Assembly (NCBI GenBank): GCA_041391125.1
Contig: JAWKON010000048.1
Span: 3,646-67,645 of the forward strand
Reading direction: 5' to 3'
DNA length: 64,000 nt
Origin: JACKBC01 sp041391125
Lineage (GTDB): Bacteria > Chloroflexota > Anaerolineae > Caldilineales > Caldilineaceae
The notes beneath the pieces are model-generated. The model was not told where the DNA came from and made no database searches. It was given only the letters and a program-made list of their open reading frames with translations. Of the stretch, positions 1 through 11,542 are shown in pieces (position 1 is the first letter of the stretch; each line of letters starts with the position of its first letter). The position numbers were made by a program, and so were the translations under genes.

Positions 1-3000
1 GCCAAGTCACCCAGCGCCAATGCGCATTCGGCCAAACCGGCCAGCGGCTCTTGCGCCCGCCCATCATCGTCCATGTTCTGCCGCAGCTTAAATCCTTGGG
101 CATAGGCAGTCTGCGCCGCCGCAGGCTGCTGCCGCGCCAACAGCACGTGGCCCAAATGGGTCCAGCCATAAGCTTCCAGGGTAGGATCGGCACTTTCCTG
201 ACCGATCTGCAGCGCCTGGCGCGCCAGCATCTCGGCCGGGTCATTGTCGCCCAGCAGATAGGCCAATAGGGAGAGACAGGCCAGCGCCACCGCTTCATAG
301 CGCCGAAAACCGATGGCCCGACAGCAGGCCAGGCAATCTGTGAAATGGCGCCCGGCCTGCGCATAATGGCCGCGGTGATAGGCCAGAAAGCCAAGGTTGC
401 TCAGGGTGATGGCCTCGCCCTGGCGGTCGCCGCTGCTTTGGGCCAGTTCCAGCGCGGCGTGGTAATGTTCAGCCGCCGCCGCAAAATCGCCCTGCCGTTC
501 CATCACCCGGCCCAGGCTGCTCAAGGCGGCGCCTTCGCCCTGGCGGTTGCCAATTTGGCGAAAGTCTTGCAGCGCCGCCGCATGATAGCGCTGCGCCGTG
601 GCGTAATCGCCCTGTGACCAGGCCACAAAGCCCAAATTGTTGAGCGCATTGGCTTCGCCCTGGCGATTGGCCACGGCGGCGTCTTGATAGCGCTGCCGGG
701 CCTGTTCGAAGTAACGCTGCGCCTCGCCATATGCGCCCTGATTCCAATAGAGTGAGCCCAGCGCGTCAAGACAATCCGCTTCGAGCCGGTTCATGCCGGT
801 GCTTTGGGCCAGCGCCAGCGCCGCTGGCAGGTGATGGGTGGCCGCCGTATAGTCGCCGGTCAACAAGGCCACCTGGCCCAATTGACGACGGACGCGGGCA
901 ATGCCCACGTCATCCACCTGCTGCTCATAGATAGCCAGCGCCTCTTGCGCCAGGTGGATGGCTTCATCATGCATCCCCATATGCAGTTGGACCACCGAAG
1001 CGTGCGCCAGGCAAGGCCAACTCAGGGGCATCTTCGTCCACCCGCGCCAGCAATAGCCGCCTGGGTTAAGCATTGCCGCGCCACTGCGTTTGACCCAAAT
1101 AATGGGCAAAGACGCCCTGGCGCCAACATTTGCGCCCGTAATAAGTGCGGGGGTCGCTGCGGCAGGCGCCGCGGCCCCAGCGTTGGCGAGACTCGCTACG
1201 CCGCGCTGCAAAAGCGCGGCGCCCTCGCTGTAACGGCTGCGTTGCTCGAGGAGAAAATAGAGCCCTTCCACCATCTGGGTCAGGCCCGCCCAATCGTGCT
1301 GTTCCAGCGCCCACAGATAGGCCGCGCATATTCTCGATCTCGGCTTCCCAATGGGTGGGTAGCTCGTGCAGCCGTTCGGTGCGCAGCGATTGACGCCACT
1401 TTTGGAGCAAGCTGGCATAGAAATGGCTGTGGCGGCTGGCACTCTCAACCCTTTCGACGGCGGCCAGCGCCAACTGCTCGGCGGCGTAGTGCTGGACCAA
1501 ACTATGCAAACTATAGCGTTCGTTGGCTTCACGCCGCAGCAAGGATTTGCGGACCAGCGTCAACAAAATGGGCAACGTGGCCTCCGCCACCGCTTGGGCG
1601 GCGGCCCGGTCAAAGCTGCTCCGAAAAGGGTCAATTTGCGCAGGACGCGTTGTTCGCCGGCGCCAGGTGATGCCAAGAGGCGTCGATGACGGCGCGGATG
1701 CTGCGATGGCGTTCCGGCACATCGCGCAAGGGCGTGGCCAACAGGTCGATGCCGCGCGTAATCTCGGCAGCGATCTCGGCACAGGTCAGCGTCTGCACCC
1801 AGCCGGCGGCCAATTCGAGCGCCAGCGGCAGGCCATTGACCAGCCGACAGATGGCGGCAACGGCCGTCACGTCCGCCGCCGTCAATTCGTGATCCGCCTG
1901 GGCGAAACCGGACCAGGCGCGGCGGGCGCTCTGCAAAAAGAGACGCACGGCGTCCGCTTGCAAGACCTCCGCCAATGGCTCGCCGCTGTCGTCTGGGGCC
2001 GGCAAGGCCAGACCGCGCAGGTCAAAGAGCCACTCGGCGCGCAGGCCCAGCGGCTCGCGGGCGGTGATCACGATGGTCACCTGCGGCGCCTGTTGCAGAA
2101 GTTGGGCCACAAAGAGACCTGCGGCCAGCAGGTGTTCAAAGTTGTCGAGGAAGAGCAGCAGCCGCTTGTCACGCAGATAGAGCCATAATTGTTCAGGGGT
2201 CACCTCGGCCTGGTTGGCAGCGCCTTCCACGTTGGCGCCCAGTTGCTGCGCCAACGCGATGACCAACTGGCCGCGGTTTTCCACGGCATCGAGCGCCAGG
2301 AAGTAAATGCCATCAGGAAATGCAGCTATGGACCCCGCCTAGCCCGCCCCTCAAGGGGAGGAACTGTGGCTCCTCTCCGCGGGGGAGGTGGGGAGGGGTC
2401 TCACACCTTGGTCGTTACCCGAAAATACGCGGTGGCCAGCTTCGGATGCGGCGGCGGATAAACCGGTTGTCGCGGGGCTGGCTGGCCCCGGCGCCAGCGC
2501 CCAGGCCAATGCCAGCGCCAGGCGTTTGCCGACGCCGCCGGGGCCGCAGAGGGTCACCAGCCGGACGGATGGGGTTTGAATCCGGTCGAGGAGGGTGGCC
2601 AATTCGTGGGTGCGCCCCACAAAGGGGTCAACGGTTGCGGCAGTTGATAGCGGGGGGCAGCGGTCGGTGCTGACGCAGGCGTTGGTTCAGCGGGCGCAAA
2701 GGTGCTTGTCGCGGACCTGCGCATAGGCGCGGTCAGCGCCGCGGTGGGAGGGGCGTCCAGTTCGGCGGCAAAGAGGTTGCAACAACTGTCATAGTGGGCC
2801 AGCGCCGCCGCCCGCTGACCGCTGCGGGCCAGCAGCCGCATGAGTTGGGCGTGGGCGGCTTCATCCAGCGGCTCCAGCGTGAGCAACCGCTGTGCGGTGC
2901 GCAGCCCGGCTTCCAGCATATCCTGCGCTTCATAAAAGGCCGCCAACTCCCGGTGCGCTTGCAGCGCCAAATAGTGCAACCGCTCCTTTTCCACCAGCGC

Positions 3001-3444
3001 CCAGTCGACAAAACCAGCGGCATCCGGCACATGAAAGCCGGCGAGAAAATCACCCCGATAGTGCTGCAGCGCCTCGTCCAGGCGCGCCGCTTGCGTTGCA
3101 TCTACAGGCCGCCCATGCTCCGCCAAGGCGGCTTCCCATTTCACCACATCCACAGCCAGGGGCGCCGCATCGGCCAGCGTGACCGTGTCGCGCACGGCCT
3201 GGATCCAGTCGCCCAAATGGGGCCGCAGGCGAGACATGACGGTGCGTAGATTCGAAAGCGACTGTTCCGTCGATGTGGCATCCCACAACATATCGGCCAG
3301 CTTCTCGCGCGAATAGGGCTGGCGCGTGCAGGCCAGATAGATGAGCAAGGCCTGGGCTTTGCGGCTGGTCAGCCCGCTAACCGGCGCGCCGTCGCAGAGC
3401 AGGTTAAAACCGCCCAAAAGTTGTAAGGTATAGGTAGCTGTCAT
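1..3444 (-). pseudogene. SARP (BTAD)-STAND NTPase-TPR regulator, frameshifted and interrupted, 3' end beyond window
   Basis: The N-terminal 250 residues (about 3444-2690) form a winged-helix plus BTAD module of the SARP/AfsR type, starting MTATYTLQLLGG. After a frameshift a P-loop NTPase follows, with a Walker A of GPGGVGK near 2540 that is followed by Arg, so the usual Thr/Ser is missing. An insertion of about 100 bp lies at 2315-2420. The NTPase resumes with LLLFLDNFEH (Walker B-like, near 2150) and a GLPLAL motif near 1830. More shifts near 1640 and 1050 lead into repeated tetratricopeptide units (pattern GEANALNNLG) running off position 1. Proteins of this build are STAND-type transcription activators; the target is unknown. 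The insertion, the lost Walker A Thr and several shifts argue for a decayed gene, although some shifts may be sequencing errors. Confidence 0.7.
2315..2420. repeat. REP-like GC-rich palindromic insertion inside the STAND gene
   Basis: On the minus strand the NTPase reading is clean up to HRVFSG (near 2420) and resumes at DGIYFLALDA (near 2314). The DNA between has CCTCCCC/GGGGAGG-rich inverted segments and a stop codon in each plausible reading. Its composition resembles the palindromic CTCTCC...GGAGAG elements at 3613-3670 and 43470-43560. I infer insertion of a small dispersed element into the coding sequence. Confidence 0.6.
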
Positions 3445-3911
3445 GGGTATGTTTGGTGCATGGCAGAATCAAAGTGTGTAGATGAGTGCAACATTGGCAT
3501 GAGACTACCGGAGCGTAAACTGAAGTTTAGCATACTTTGGCGCTTTTGACATAGTCGCGATTTTGATGGGGGAGCGTCCCTGATTTGGGGACAATATTGC
3601 CGACCGCGCCGCCTCTCCCTGCTTTTGCGCTGAAGCGCAAAAGCTGTCCCTCTCCACCTCGTGGAGAGGGACGCGGCGCACCCGTAGGGTGCAGAGCCGG
3701 GACTCGCTACCCGTGAAGCGCTTCTGAAGCGGTAGCGAGCTACGCTAGGTCGCGCAACAATGGCCAAATCGCAATTTTTAGGCCGTTCCAAACAATCGAA
3801 TCCCCGTTTGAGCGGATGAAATCCGTGGCTAATAGCGAGAAGCGGCCTCAGCCGTTAGGGGTTTATTTGATTGGCGTGGCCTTCGCTAGAAAAAGGAAAC
3901 CGTGAGTCACG
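3445..3911. other. Intergenic spacer with two small palindromes
   Basis: No gene is supported here. It holds two adjacent hairpins: a 10-bp stem at 3620-3629/3634-3643 and an 11-bp stem at 3646-3656/3660-3670. Several GAAGCG-type direct repeats follow. The promoter of the divergent SARP gene should lie near 3450-3550, but no convincing -35/-10 pair was recognised. Confidence 0.5.
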
Positions 3912-4247
3912 ATGATAACGACATTTGAAGCCGCGCTGCTGGCCCATCTCTGCGCGGACTGGCTTCTGCAGAATGATTGGATGGCGCAGCATAAGCAGCA
4001 ATGGCGCCACCCGGCGGCGTGGGTCCACGCTGGCATCCACGCCCTGCTCTTGGGGCTGGTGCTGGGCTGGCAGGGGGGATTGGTGTTGGGGCTGCTCCAT
4101 CTCTGGATTGATACGCGGGCGCCGCTGCAATGGTGGGCGCGTCGCTTTGGCAAGACGTTGACCGGTCCCCTGGGCTTCCACATTGCCATTTGGACTGACC
4201 AAACGCTGCACATTATCGCCATTACGCTGTGGATTGCCTGGCGCTGA
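3912..4247 (+). CDS. DUF3307-like small membrane protein
   Basis: The 111-residue protein starts MITTFEAALLAHLCADWLLQ. It has a short amphipathic start, two hydrophobic segments (about residues 40-65 and 90-110) and conserved-looking Asp/His/Trp residues (HLCADWLLQNDWMAQHK, then HAGIHALLL). This pattern matches DUF3307 inner-membrane proteins, whose members begin with a HxxaDflLQ motif. The biochemical role is unknown. It stands alone between the SARP gene and the calcium-repeat protein, on the same strand as the latter. A spacer of about 210 bp follows, carrying the direct repeat TGAAGCGGT at 4256, 4277 and 4298. Confidence 0.55.
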   Translation: MITTFEAALLAHLCADWLLQNDWMAQHKQQWRHPAAWVHAGIHALLLGLVLGWQGGLVLGLLHLWIDTRAPLQWWARRFGKTLTGPLGFHIAIWTDQTLHIIAITLWIAWR

Positions 4248-4460
4248 TGAGGAGTTGAAGCGGTCGGGGTTGGGGGTGAAGCGGTGCAGGCGCGTTCTGA
4301 AGCGGTGGTGAAGCGAAACAGTCGTAAACTGAATTCATGACTGGCCAGTCTATTCATACCGCACTCGCTCGTGAACAGGAATGTGAGATGCTGGAACGGT
4401 ATGTGCAGAGTCTGTCGGATTGATTTAGGTTATACAATGAGTCAAATAAGGAGATAATAT

Positions 4461-7400
4461 ATGTCCACCTCTATCATGCGTCGGTTCATCTGTTTTGTAG
4501 TATTGCTCTTCACCTTGGGGGCGCCCAGTATTGTACTGGCGCAAGATTCCGCTCCACGTACTGCGACAAGCGAATCCACTTCTGTTCCCGCGGGTGACCT
4601 GCCCAGAGTAATTGGAGCTGTTTCATTGAATAATACAACTGTACGCGTCTTTTTTAATAACAGTATGAGTGATGAAGCAGGGCAACCCGGGAACTATGCC
4701 ATTGTGCGCAAAAATGCTGTAACCAATGACAACTTATTGACCGTTACGGCGGCGAAATTCATTGAGGGGATGAACCGCAAAGTTATCGAGTTGAAAACAC
4801 TTTCTCAGGACGAAACGCTTTACTATTTGGTCTTTGTGGCTGCCGGGGATAAGAATGGACGCCCTCTAGCGCCCAGGCAGTTAGCGGCGGGCGTATTGGT
4901 CGATCCAACTGTGGCGACTTTCACTGGCACACCTTCGACCATCAAGTCGGCCCAAGATCGAGATGGCGACGGTCTAAGCGATAGCCAAGAGCAGGCAGGG
5001 TGGCAGGTGCGTGTGATTGCGACCAACGGCGAAGAGCAGATCCGCAACGCTTCCAGCGATCCCACTTTGGCGGATACCGATGGTGATGGCTTAAGCGACT
5101 TGGATGAACGCGCCATTGGCTCTGATCCGCGTCAGGTTGACACCGATGGCGATACGCTAAGCGATAATCAGGAGTGGAATGAGATCTATAGCGATCCGAC
5201 CCGGCAGGATAGCGATGGCGATGGACTGCATGACGGGTTGGAATTTGATTTCTTTCGCACCTCCCCCATTTTTGCCGACAGCGATGGCGACCAAATACCC
5301 GATGATGCTGAAATCATTGCCGCCAATCGTAATCCACGCGTGGCGGATCTGCCGGCGCCCACCATTGAGATTGGCGAAATGAATATGCAGCTTGACGTGC
5401 GTTTTTCCGAAGTGACTTCCGCGCAAACGCGCGAATTGGAGACACGCAGCGTGAATTCGCAATTGGTGCAGAGCAATGAGAAATCGGTCAGTAATTCAAA
5501 CTCTAATACGCAAGAGATTATGGCAAAGCTGACAATCGGGACAGAATACGAAGTTGAAGGAAGTATCTTTGGACCCAAAGGTACCTTCAAATCCTCCATT
5601 CAAGCCGAAACAGGATGGACCGGTAGTTGGACTACTAAACACACCAAAACATCAACCCAACAAATGCAAGAAACATATGAGAAATCGCTCGAGACAGCGG
5701 TCGAGGCGACAGAAGGCGCCGAGGTGACGCGCGAGGTTGTTGGCGCCAGTATGAAGGTGACCGTATTTATTAAGAATGCCAGCAATCTCGCTTACCGGGT
5801 GCGTAATTTACAGTTGACGGCGTTTATTCAAAATCCGCAAAATCCCAGCGAGCTTGTGCCACTTGCCACCTTTTTGCCAGACGCTGAGCCTGAACAGGGG
5901 TTTGCATTAGGCCCATTGGTGCCCGAACGCGGTCCGTTTATCTTCTCCAATGATGTCATCTTCCCCAAGCTTGTGGAGAGCTTGATGCAGAATCCACGTG
6001 GGCTGGTCTTCAAAATTTCCAACTTTGACATTGAGGATGAAATTGGTCGCAATTTCGCCTTTAGCTCGCAAGAGGTAAGCGAGCGCACCGCCATGCTCAT
6101 TGTGGATCACGGCAGTTTTGATAGCGACGGCGACGGCGAGGGCGACCTTACCGAATATCACCGGATCAGCACCGGCTCCGGCCAGCTTCAGGATACGAAT
6201 CATGATGGGCTGCTGGACGAAGATGACCGCCGCCTGGTCTTTGATGAAAATGGCAAACAGGTTGGCATTACGCTGCGCGATGCATTAGACGCCATTGGCC
6301 TAAAAGCCATTCGACAACCGCTGCCGATCTATTTTGACGGCACATTTTCGCAAGCCCCGAACGATGCCATTGCGGACTATCTATGGGATTTTGGCGATGG
6401 CGAAGTTAGCAGCGGAGCGCTGATTACCCACACCTATACTCATCTGGGTGACTACACCGTTCGCCTTACCGTGACCAATCGCGCAGGGATTTCAAACAGC
6501 ACCACCATGTCGCTTACAGTGGGACCCGACATGACAATCGCAACATCGCCAGCCATATCGCCTACATACCCGATATCATCTACCCCGCCACTGTCGGTCA
6601 CAGAAGCTGTATCAAATGTATTGACCGTATCTGACCCAACTGTGCAATGTACGCCGGACGAGGGCAATTTGCTCGCCAATGCTAACTTTGATTACGGCGC
6701 AGCGTGTTGGTTATTTACGCCAGCCGACGGGGGTGTATTCACCACGACGGCCGATGGTTTTGCACACATTCTCATGACAAAACAAGGTGAAGGATTCCGG
6801 CTGACTCAGCCCAATATCAAGCTATTGGCCAATCTACCGTATCGGCTCCAATTTGACGCACGCTCCAATATCAAGCGGACGTTTGATGTTGGCATCGGCC
6901 CTAATACGGCTGCCTCGCCACAAGGCGCTCTGCTGCCGGAAAGTTTTTTGCACCAGACCAAGCTAGATGTGGGCGTCGACTGGAAAACCTATAATTTCAC
7001 ATTTACAAGGCCAATCACGAATACGATACTTCAAGGCGTGCAACTCTATTTTGACTTGCGTCAAGTACCTGCGGATGCGCATTTTTGGTTCGATAACGTC
7101 ACGCTCTCCCCTTTGCTGGTAGTGAGCCAAACAGCGCCGCTGACGCCAACGGCTATCTTTACCGCCACGCCTGCCATTCTCTCCTTAGAAGAGCAAAGTG
7201 AGAGCTATGGCACGATCATAGGTCTGGATGGTGTAGAGCGGATTGTGCGCATCCGCAATATATCGATGATTACGGGGCAAACCAAATCATGGGAAGTTTT
7301 GACTCCCACTGGCATAGATCGCACATTAGGCATTGATGATTACATATTGAAGACAGAGGGCGATCTTCGTTTAGCCTTTGTCCAGGATTTGGATGGAGAT

Positions 7401-9108
7401 CGCTTGGCCGGGCGATTAGAGGTAGTCCACAATTGTAGCGATATGATGCCAGACACAGATGGTGATGGGCTGAATGATCTGATTGAGGTTCTGATTGGGT
7501 GGCAAGTCGATACCGATCGTGGTTCCCGCAATGTCTTCTCGCGCTGCTCATCGCCTGATAGTGATGCCGATGGACTCACCGACTTGCAAGAAAAGGGGGA
7601 TGCGTCGATCACATGCGATGATGGAACAATTATCGACAGCAACAGTCATCCGGCCACCGACCCAAGCAGTCGTGATACAGACGCTGATGGCATTAGCGAT
7701 AAAGACGAAATGTGTGGTTACAAAATTACCTACCGCGATCCACAAAAGAGCGGGCTGCGCCGCAGTGACCCGACCCAACGGGATACTGATGGCGACACGG
7801 CCCCAGATGGCGTTGAACAGAAGCTGGGCGGCGATCCACTTGATCCCACTGATCGGGATCTATTCGCCGATGACGACGGTGATGGCCTGTTCAATATCCA
7901 GGAAACCGAAGGATACGTCATTACGGTTACAGGCATCTCAGCATCAGCAACAAACAGTACGCAATTGAATCAGTGTACTTCTGCCCTGAGCACCCAAGCA
8001 CTGTCACTCTGTCAAGCAGCCTGTGACAATGGAGTACCACAACAGCGGAAAGTTACATCCGATCCCAATCTTCCTGATACAGATTTCGATGGATTGCTAG
8101 ATGGAGAAGAATATGAGCTAGGTACTGATCCTCGCGAGCCTGATACTGATAAAGATGGCCTATCTGATTTTGAAGAGAGCGCGGCGTGGATTTAACCAGC
8201 CGGGACTGGGGTATCCTGCTGTTGGATCCCGCTGATGCGGACACCGACAATGACAAGCTTGCTGATGGTCTAGAAGTCAACCCGCCGCTTGAAGATTCTA
8301 ATCGCTGGGTGGTGCGGTTAGCCGATAAGGAGCCCTATCAGGTATATAGCCATCCGCTGCGGGCTGATGCCGATTTGGATCAGTTGGTGGATGGCGACGA
8401 GCAATGGTGTGGCACAGATCCGGGTGTAGCCAACACCGACAGTGATGCCCGCGACGATTATCAGGAGGCCTATGAAGGGCTGAATCCGCTGCAGCGTGAT
8501 TTTAAGGTGACGGTCACATTTATAAGTTTTAAGACGCTGAGTAAGGGAAGCGGGGCTGGTCCAGGAGATCCAGAGTTTAAATTCCAAGTTGGCGTGCCGG
8601 ATAGTAAGCAAGAAAGTGGTGTCGCACCAAAAGACGTGGTAAGTAATGACGATCAGCGCAACAAGTTACGCCAATGTACAGAAGATAAAGGCTTTAACAC
8701 CAATCCAACCCCCTGCTGGGATGATGCGACCGGTGATTACTACCTTGGGCTGCAAATGCGAGAAAATGAACAGATTCCGATTGATCCAACTCAGAATCTT
8801 GGCTCCTTTAACTTCCAGTATGACGGCTAATCAATACTTCTCTATTCAGGGTTGGGTGGCTGAAGCCGCGACAACGACAACGGCAGAGTCTTCTACAAGG
8901 ATGAGGTCTATTTTGGCGGCCTTAATGGAAGCCCAGCAATTGATTCGGATAATAATGAGATCAAAGCGTTTTTCAAAGGGAAGATTTGCTCAATGGTGAG
9001 GATATCATCGATCTCACATTCAAATTTAACAGCGATAGTGGCAACAAAAGCGTTAAAGGCGAGGTAAAGGTGCGCATTATGATTCACAGCACACCATTAA
9101 ATCGCTAG
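4461..9108 (+). CDS. Giant exported thrombospondin-3-repeat / PKD / CBM-like protein, frameshifted near its 3' end
   Basis: AAGGAG lies just upstream of the ATG. A signal peptide covers residues 1-28 (cut near VLA/QD). Then come a Big_5-like Ig domain (about 50-140), TSP3-type calcium repeats such as DTDGDGLSDLDE (165-285), a long Ser/Thr-rich beta-predicted stretch (313-433), more EF-like loops (552-590), a PKD domain with DFGDGEVSSG (620-685), a CBM4/9-like jelly roll (735-880) and a second TSP3 block (994-1243). A frameshift near 8190 moves the reading to a frame ending at 8830. Further shifts near 8830 and 8980 lead to a clean C-terminal beta-rich reading that ends EVKVRIMIHS...NR and stops at 9108. 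It is probably a surface adhesin or toxin-like protein of about 1,545 residues. The function is inferred from domains only. Confidence 0.75.
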
Positions 9109-9125
9109 AAGGTCAGAACATCCAA

Positions 9126-9155
9126 ATACAGGGCGGATGATAAACCGCCCTGTAT
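9126..9155 (+). terminator. Hairpin terminator after the TSP3-repeat gene
   Basis: Perfect 11-bp arms at 9126-9136 and 9145-9155 with an 8-nt loop, 17 nt after the reconstructed stop at 9108. There is no strong T-run, so efficiency is uncertain. Its placement also supports the 9108 end of the frameshifted gene. Confidence 0.6.
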
Positions 9156-9257
9156 CCCCATTAACGCCAAACGGGCGCCATCCATCTGCTGTGGCTCTTT
9201 GGTATCTCATGCATTAGACAAAGGCTAGCGGCGGTTGGGTAACCCCCGCCGTTTGGG

Positions 9258-9333
9258 CCGAATCGAAACCAAGCTCACTCGACTTGTTCACTTAGTTTCG
9301 ATTCGGCTGCATACGACCGCTGCCTACTCAACC
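9258..9333. repeat. Inverted repeat and dispersed 39-bp repeat copy
   Basis: Arms of 16 bp at 9258-9273 and 9291-9306 pair with one mismatch. The segment 9295-9333 also matches 42163-42201 at about 33 of 39 positions, so it is a member of a dispersed family. It fills the spacer before the CHAT gene. Confidence 0.65.
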
Positions 9334-9417
9334 AACATTCACCTGTCCATTCGAGAAAAGTATGGATTTCTGTGTGATTTCACCAAAAGAAATAGAAATT
9401 AAATTCAGGAGCTCACC

Positions 9418-11178
9418 ATGGAATACTTTGACTTTGACCTTGACATCCAGCAAGCGCCCGAAAATCAATATCTGGTGGCCGTGCGGTCGCCCGCCGGCGA
9501 AGCGCAGGAGACGGTGACGCTGGCCTATGATGCCCTGACGCTGGACAACCGCCTCAAAGATGTGGAGATTGCCTTGCTGCAGGCGGGGAGCCGACACCGG
9601 CGGGTTTTGCAGCCGGCCGAGCAAACCGTGCAGCGCTTTGGCGCCGAACTGTTCGATCTCCTGCTCACCGGCAACATCCGCAACCGCTATGACGTGAGCC
9701 TGGCGCAAGCACAGCAGCAGCAGAGAGGGCTGCGCCTGCGGCTCTGTTGTGACGCGCCGGCCCTGGCCGCCCTGCCCTGGGAATTTCTCTACGACGCCCG
9801 CCGCGGCGACCCAGTTTGCCTCTCGCACGATACGCCGCTGGTGCGCTATTTGCGTCTGGCCCAACCCGTGGTCCCGCTGCGGGTGGCGCCGCCGTTGCGC
9901 ATTTTGGCTATGGCCGTGAGCCCCAGCGATTTACCGGCCCTGGACCTGGCGGCGGAGCGCCAGCGCATGGCCAGCGCCCTGCAGCCGCTGCAGGCGCGCG
10001 GTCTGGTGGAAGTGGTCTGGCTCCAGGGCCAGAGCTGGCGTGACCTGCGCAACGCCCTGCTCGACGCCGGCCCCTGGCACATCTTCCACTTTATCGGCCA
10101 CGGCGGCTTTGACAGCCGCCGCGATGAGGGCCTGCTCGTCTTCGCCGACGCCCAGGGCCGCGCCCAGGGCCAGACCGCCACCAACGTCGGTCACCTGTTG
10201 GCCGACCACAAGTCGCTGCGGCTGGCCCTGCTCAACGCCTGTGAAGGCGCGCGCGGCGGGCAGGACATCTTCTCCAGCACGGCGGCCACGCTGGTGCGCC
10301 GCGGCATCCCTGCGGTCATCGCCATGCAATATCCGATCACCGACGAAGCCGCCATCCAATTTGCCCAGGAATTTTATGGCCAGTTGGCGGCGGGACGGCC
10401 CATCGACGGTGCGGTCGCCGAAGCGCGCCTGGCCATGGTCATGGAAAACCCCCATTCCCAGGAATGGGGTACGCCCGTGCTCTACACCCACGCCGCCGAT
10501 GGCCGCATCTTTGATGTGGCGCTCTCTAAAGAAAAGGCGCAGGCAGTCGCGGCAGTTCTGGCCCACCCGGAGCCGGAACCGCTACGGGCGGCGGCCCCGG
10601 TTCAACCGCTCCTCTCCGCGCCCATCCCGCAGCGTAGTCCGTTTCGCTATGCGCGGGTAATGGGCGTACTGCTGCTGTTGATTATGATTGGTTTTAGCGT
10701 TTGGGGGATACAGTATTTTAAGAATGAGTTAACAGCGCGCACAGTTGCCGAGATGACGATGCTCACCCGCACAACCCCTGCACCCGCAATTGGGTTGGCG
10801 AAAATTGTAACGTCGACGCCAAGGCCCACCGCCACGCGCGTACCCACACCAACCCCAACGTATTCGGAAGAGCGAATCTACTTTGACAGAGGGACCACCT
10901 CCGCCACAAGGGGTGGCACGGTGTTTCCCCGGCAGCGCAATTGCTATGTGCTGGATGCCCTGGCCGGCCAACAGATGACGGTCCAGATATCATCATCAAA
11001 CAATCGGGCCTACTTCATGGTCTCCGAGAGTGCAAAGGGTCCGATCTCGGAATGGGTGGGAAATAAAGAGCGCTCTTGGACCGGTAAATTACCTACAACG
11101 GCTGACTACCTCATCTGTGTCGCAACCGGATCCGCCTCAGTCGACTATGCGCTTAAGATTACGATCTCGGCGCTTTAG
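9418..11178 (+). CDS. CHAT-domain caspase-like protease with membrane anchor and extracytoplasmic domain
   Basis: AGGAG precedes the ATG by a normal spacing. Residues 1-375 form a CHAT (caspase HetF-associated with TPRs) peptidase: the catalytic His is H228 in FHFIGHGG and the Cys is C275 in LLNACEGA, with a typical ALPWEFLYD strand near 118-126. A Pro/Ala linker follows, then one transmembrane helix (about 405-425, VMGVLLLLIMIGFSVWGI). A T/P-rich stalk (460-480) and a domain of about 100 residues come last, similar to the PPC/IVY-like domains common in Chloroflexota. The protease should be cytoplasmic and the tail outside, suggesting that an outside signal controls proteolysis. The next gene is a second CHAT protein. 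Confidence 0.85.
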   Translation: MEYFDFDLDIQQAPENQYLVAVRSPAGEAQETVTLAYDALTLDNRLKDVEIALLQAGSRHRRVLQPAEQTVQRFGAELFDLLLTGNIRNRYDVSLAQAQQQQRGLRLRLCCDAPALAALPWEFLYDARRGDPVCLSHDTPLVRYLRLAQPVVPLRVAPPLRILAMAVSPSDLPALDLAAERQRMASALQPLQARGLVEVVWLQGQSWRDLRNALLDAGPWHIFHFIGHGGFDSRRDEGLLVFADAQGRAQGQTATNVGHLLADHKSLRLALLNACEGARGGQDIFSSTAATLVRRGIPAVIAMQYPITDEAAIQFAQEFYGQLAAGRPIDGAVAEARLAMVMENPHSQEWGTPVLYTHAADGRIFDVALSKEKAQAVAAVLAHPEPEPLRAAAPVQPLLSAPIPQRSPFRYARVMGVLLLLIMIGFSVWGIQYFKNELTARTVAEMTMLTRTTPAPAIGLAKIVTSTPRPTATRVPTPTPTYSEERIYFDRGTTSATRGGTVFPRQRNCYVLDALAGQQMTVQISSSNNRAYFMVSESAKGPISEWVGNKERSWTGKLPTTADYLICVATGSASVDYALKITISAL

Positions 11179-11254
11179 CCAACCCAAGGGGCTGATAGGA
11201 ATGCCGATCAAAGCACCCCCATAACGAAACCAGGCTGAAGCCGCTGCATTACCG

Positions 11255-11305
11255 ACTGGCGGCGGGGCAGGTTGGCCGCAACGCAGCAGCAGCCCCGCCG
11301 CCAGT
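11255..11305. terminator. GC-rich inverted repeat after the CHAT gene
   Basis: Perfect 14-bp arms at 11255-11268 and 11292-11305 separated by 23 nt, about 75 nt past the CHAT stop. It is plausibly a terminator, although no T-run follows. Nothing else was seen in the 11179-11542 spacer. Confidence 0.45.
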
Positions 11306-11542
11306 GGTCTCCCTATATTAGCGCCATACTCCGCGCATCTCCTCCTCCCAAAGTGAAACAAAAGGCCTGGCTCAAAACGACTAAAGAATTAAAGCATAAC
11401 GCCTGGCCCAACTCGAATCTATCGCATGACGCCGGATTAAGCCGGGTCGCCATCTTCGCCAGTTGACAACGGCTGGCGTTGTGGTAAAGTAGTTTACATC
11501 CTCGCGTAGACTTTGTTCGCCTGTCCGCCCTAAACCATTTCG

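Noticed and set aside
804..1670. Long plus-strand open frame opposite the TPR region
   Set aside because: It is the complement of clear tetratricopeptide coding and has biased Arg/Ala composition without family motifs.
8160..8240. Programmed frameshift in the TSP3-repeat gene
   Set aside because: No slippery heptamer with a downstream structure was recognised, and further random shifts follow at 8830 and 8980.
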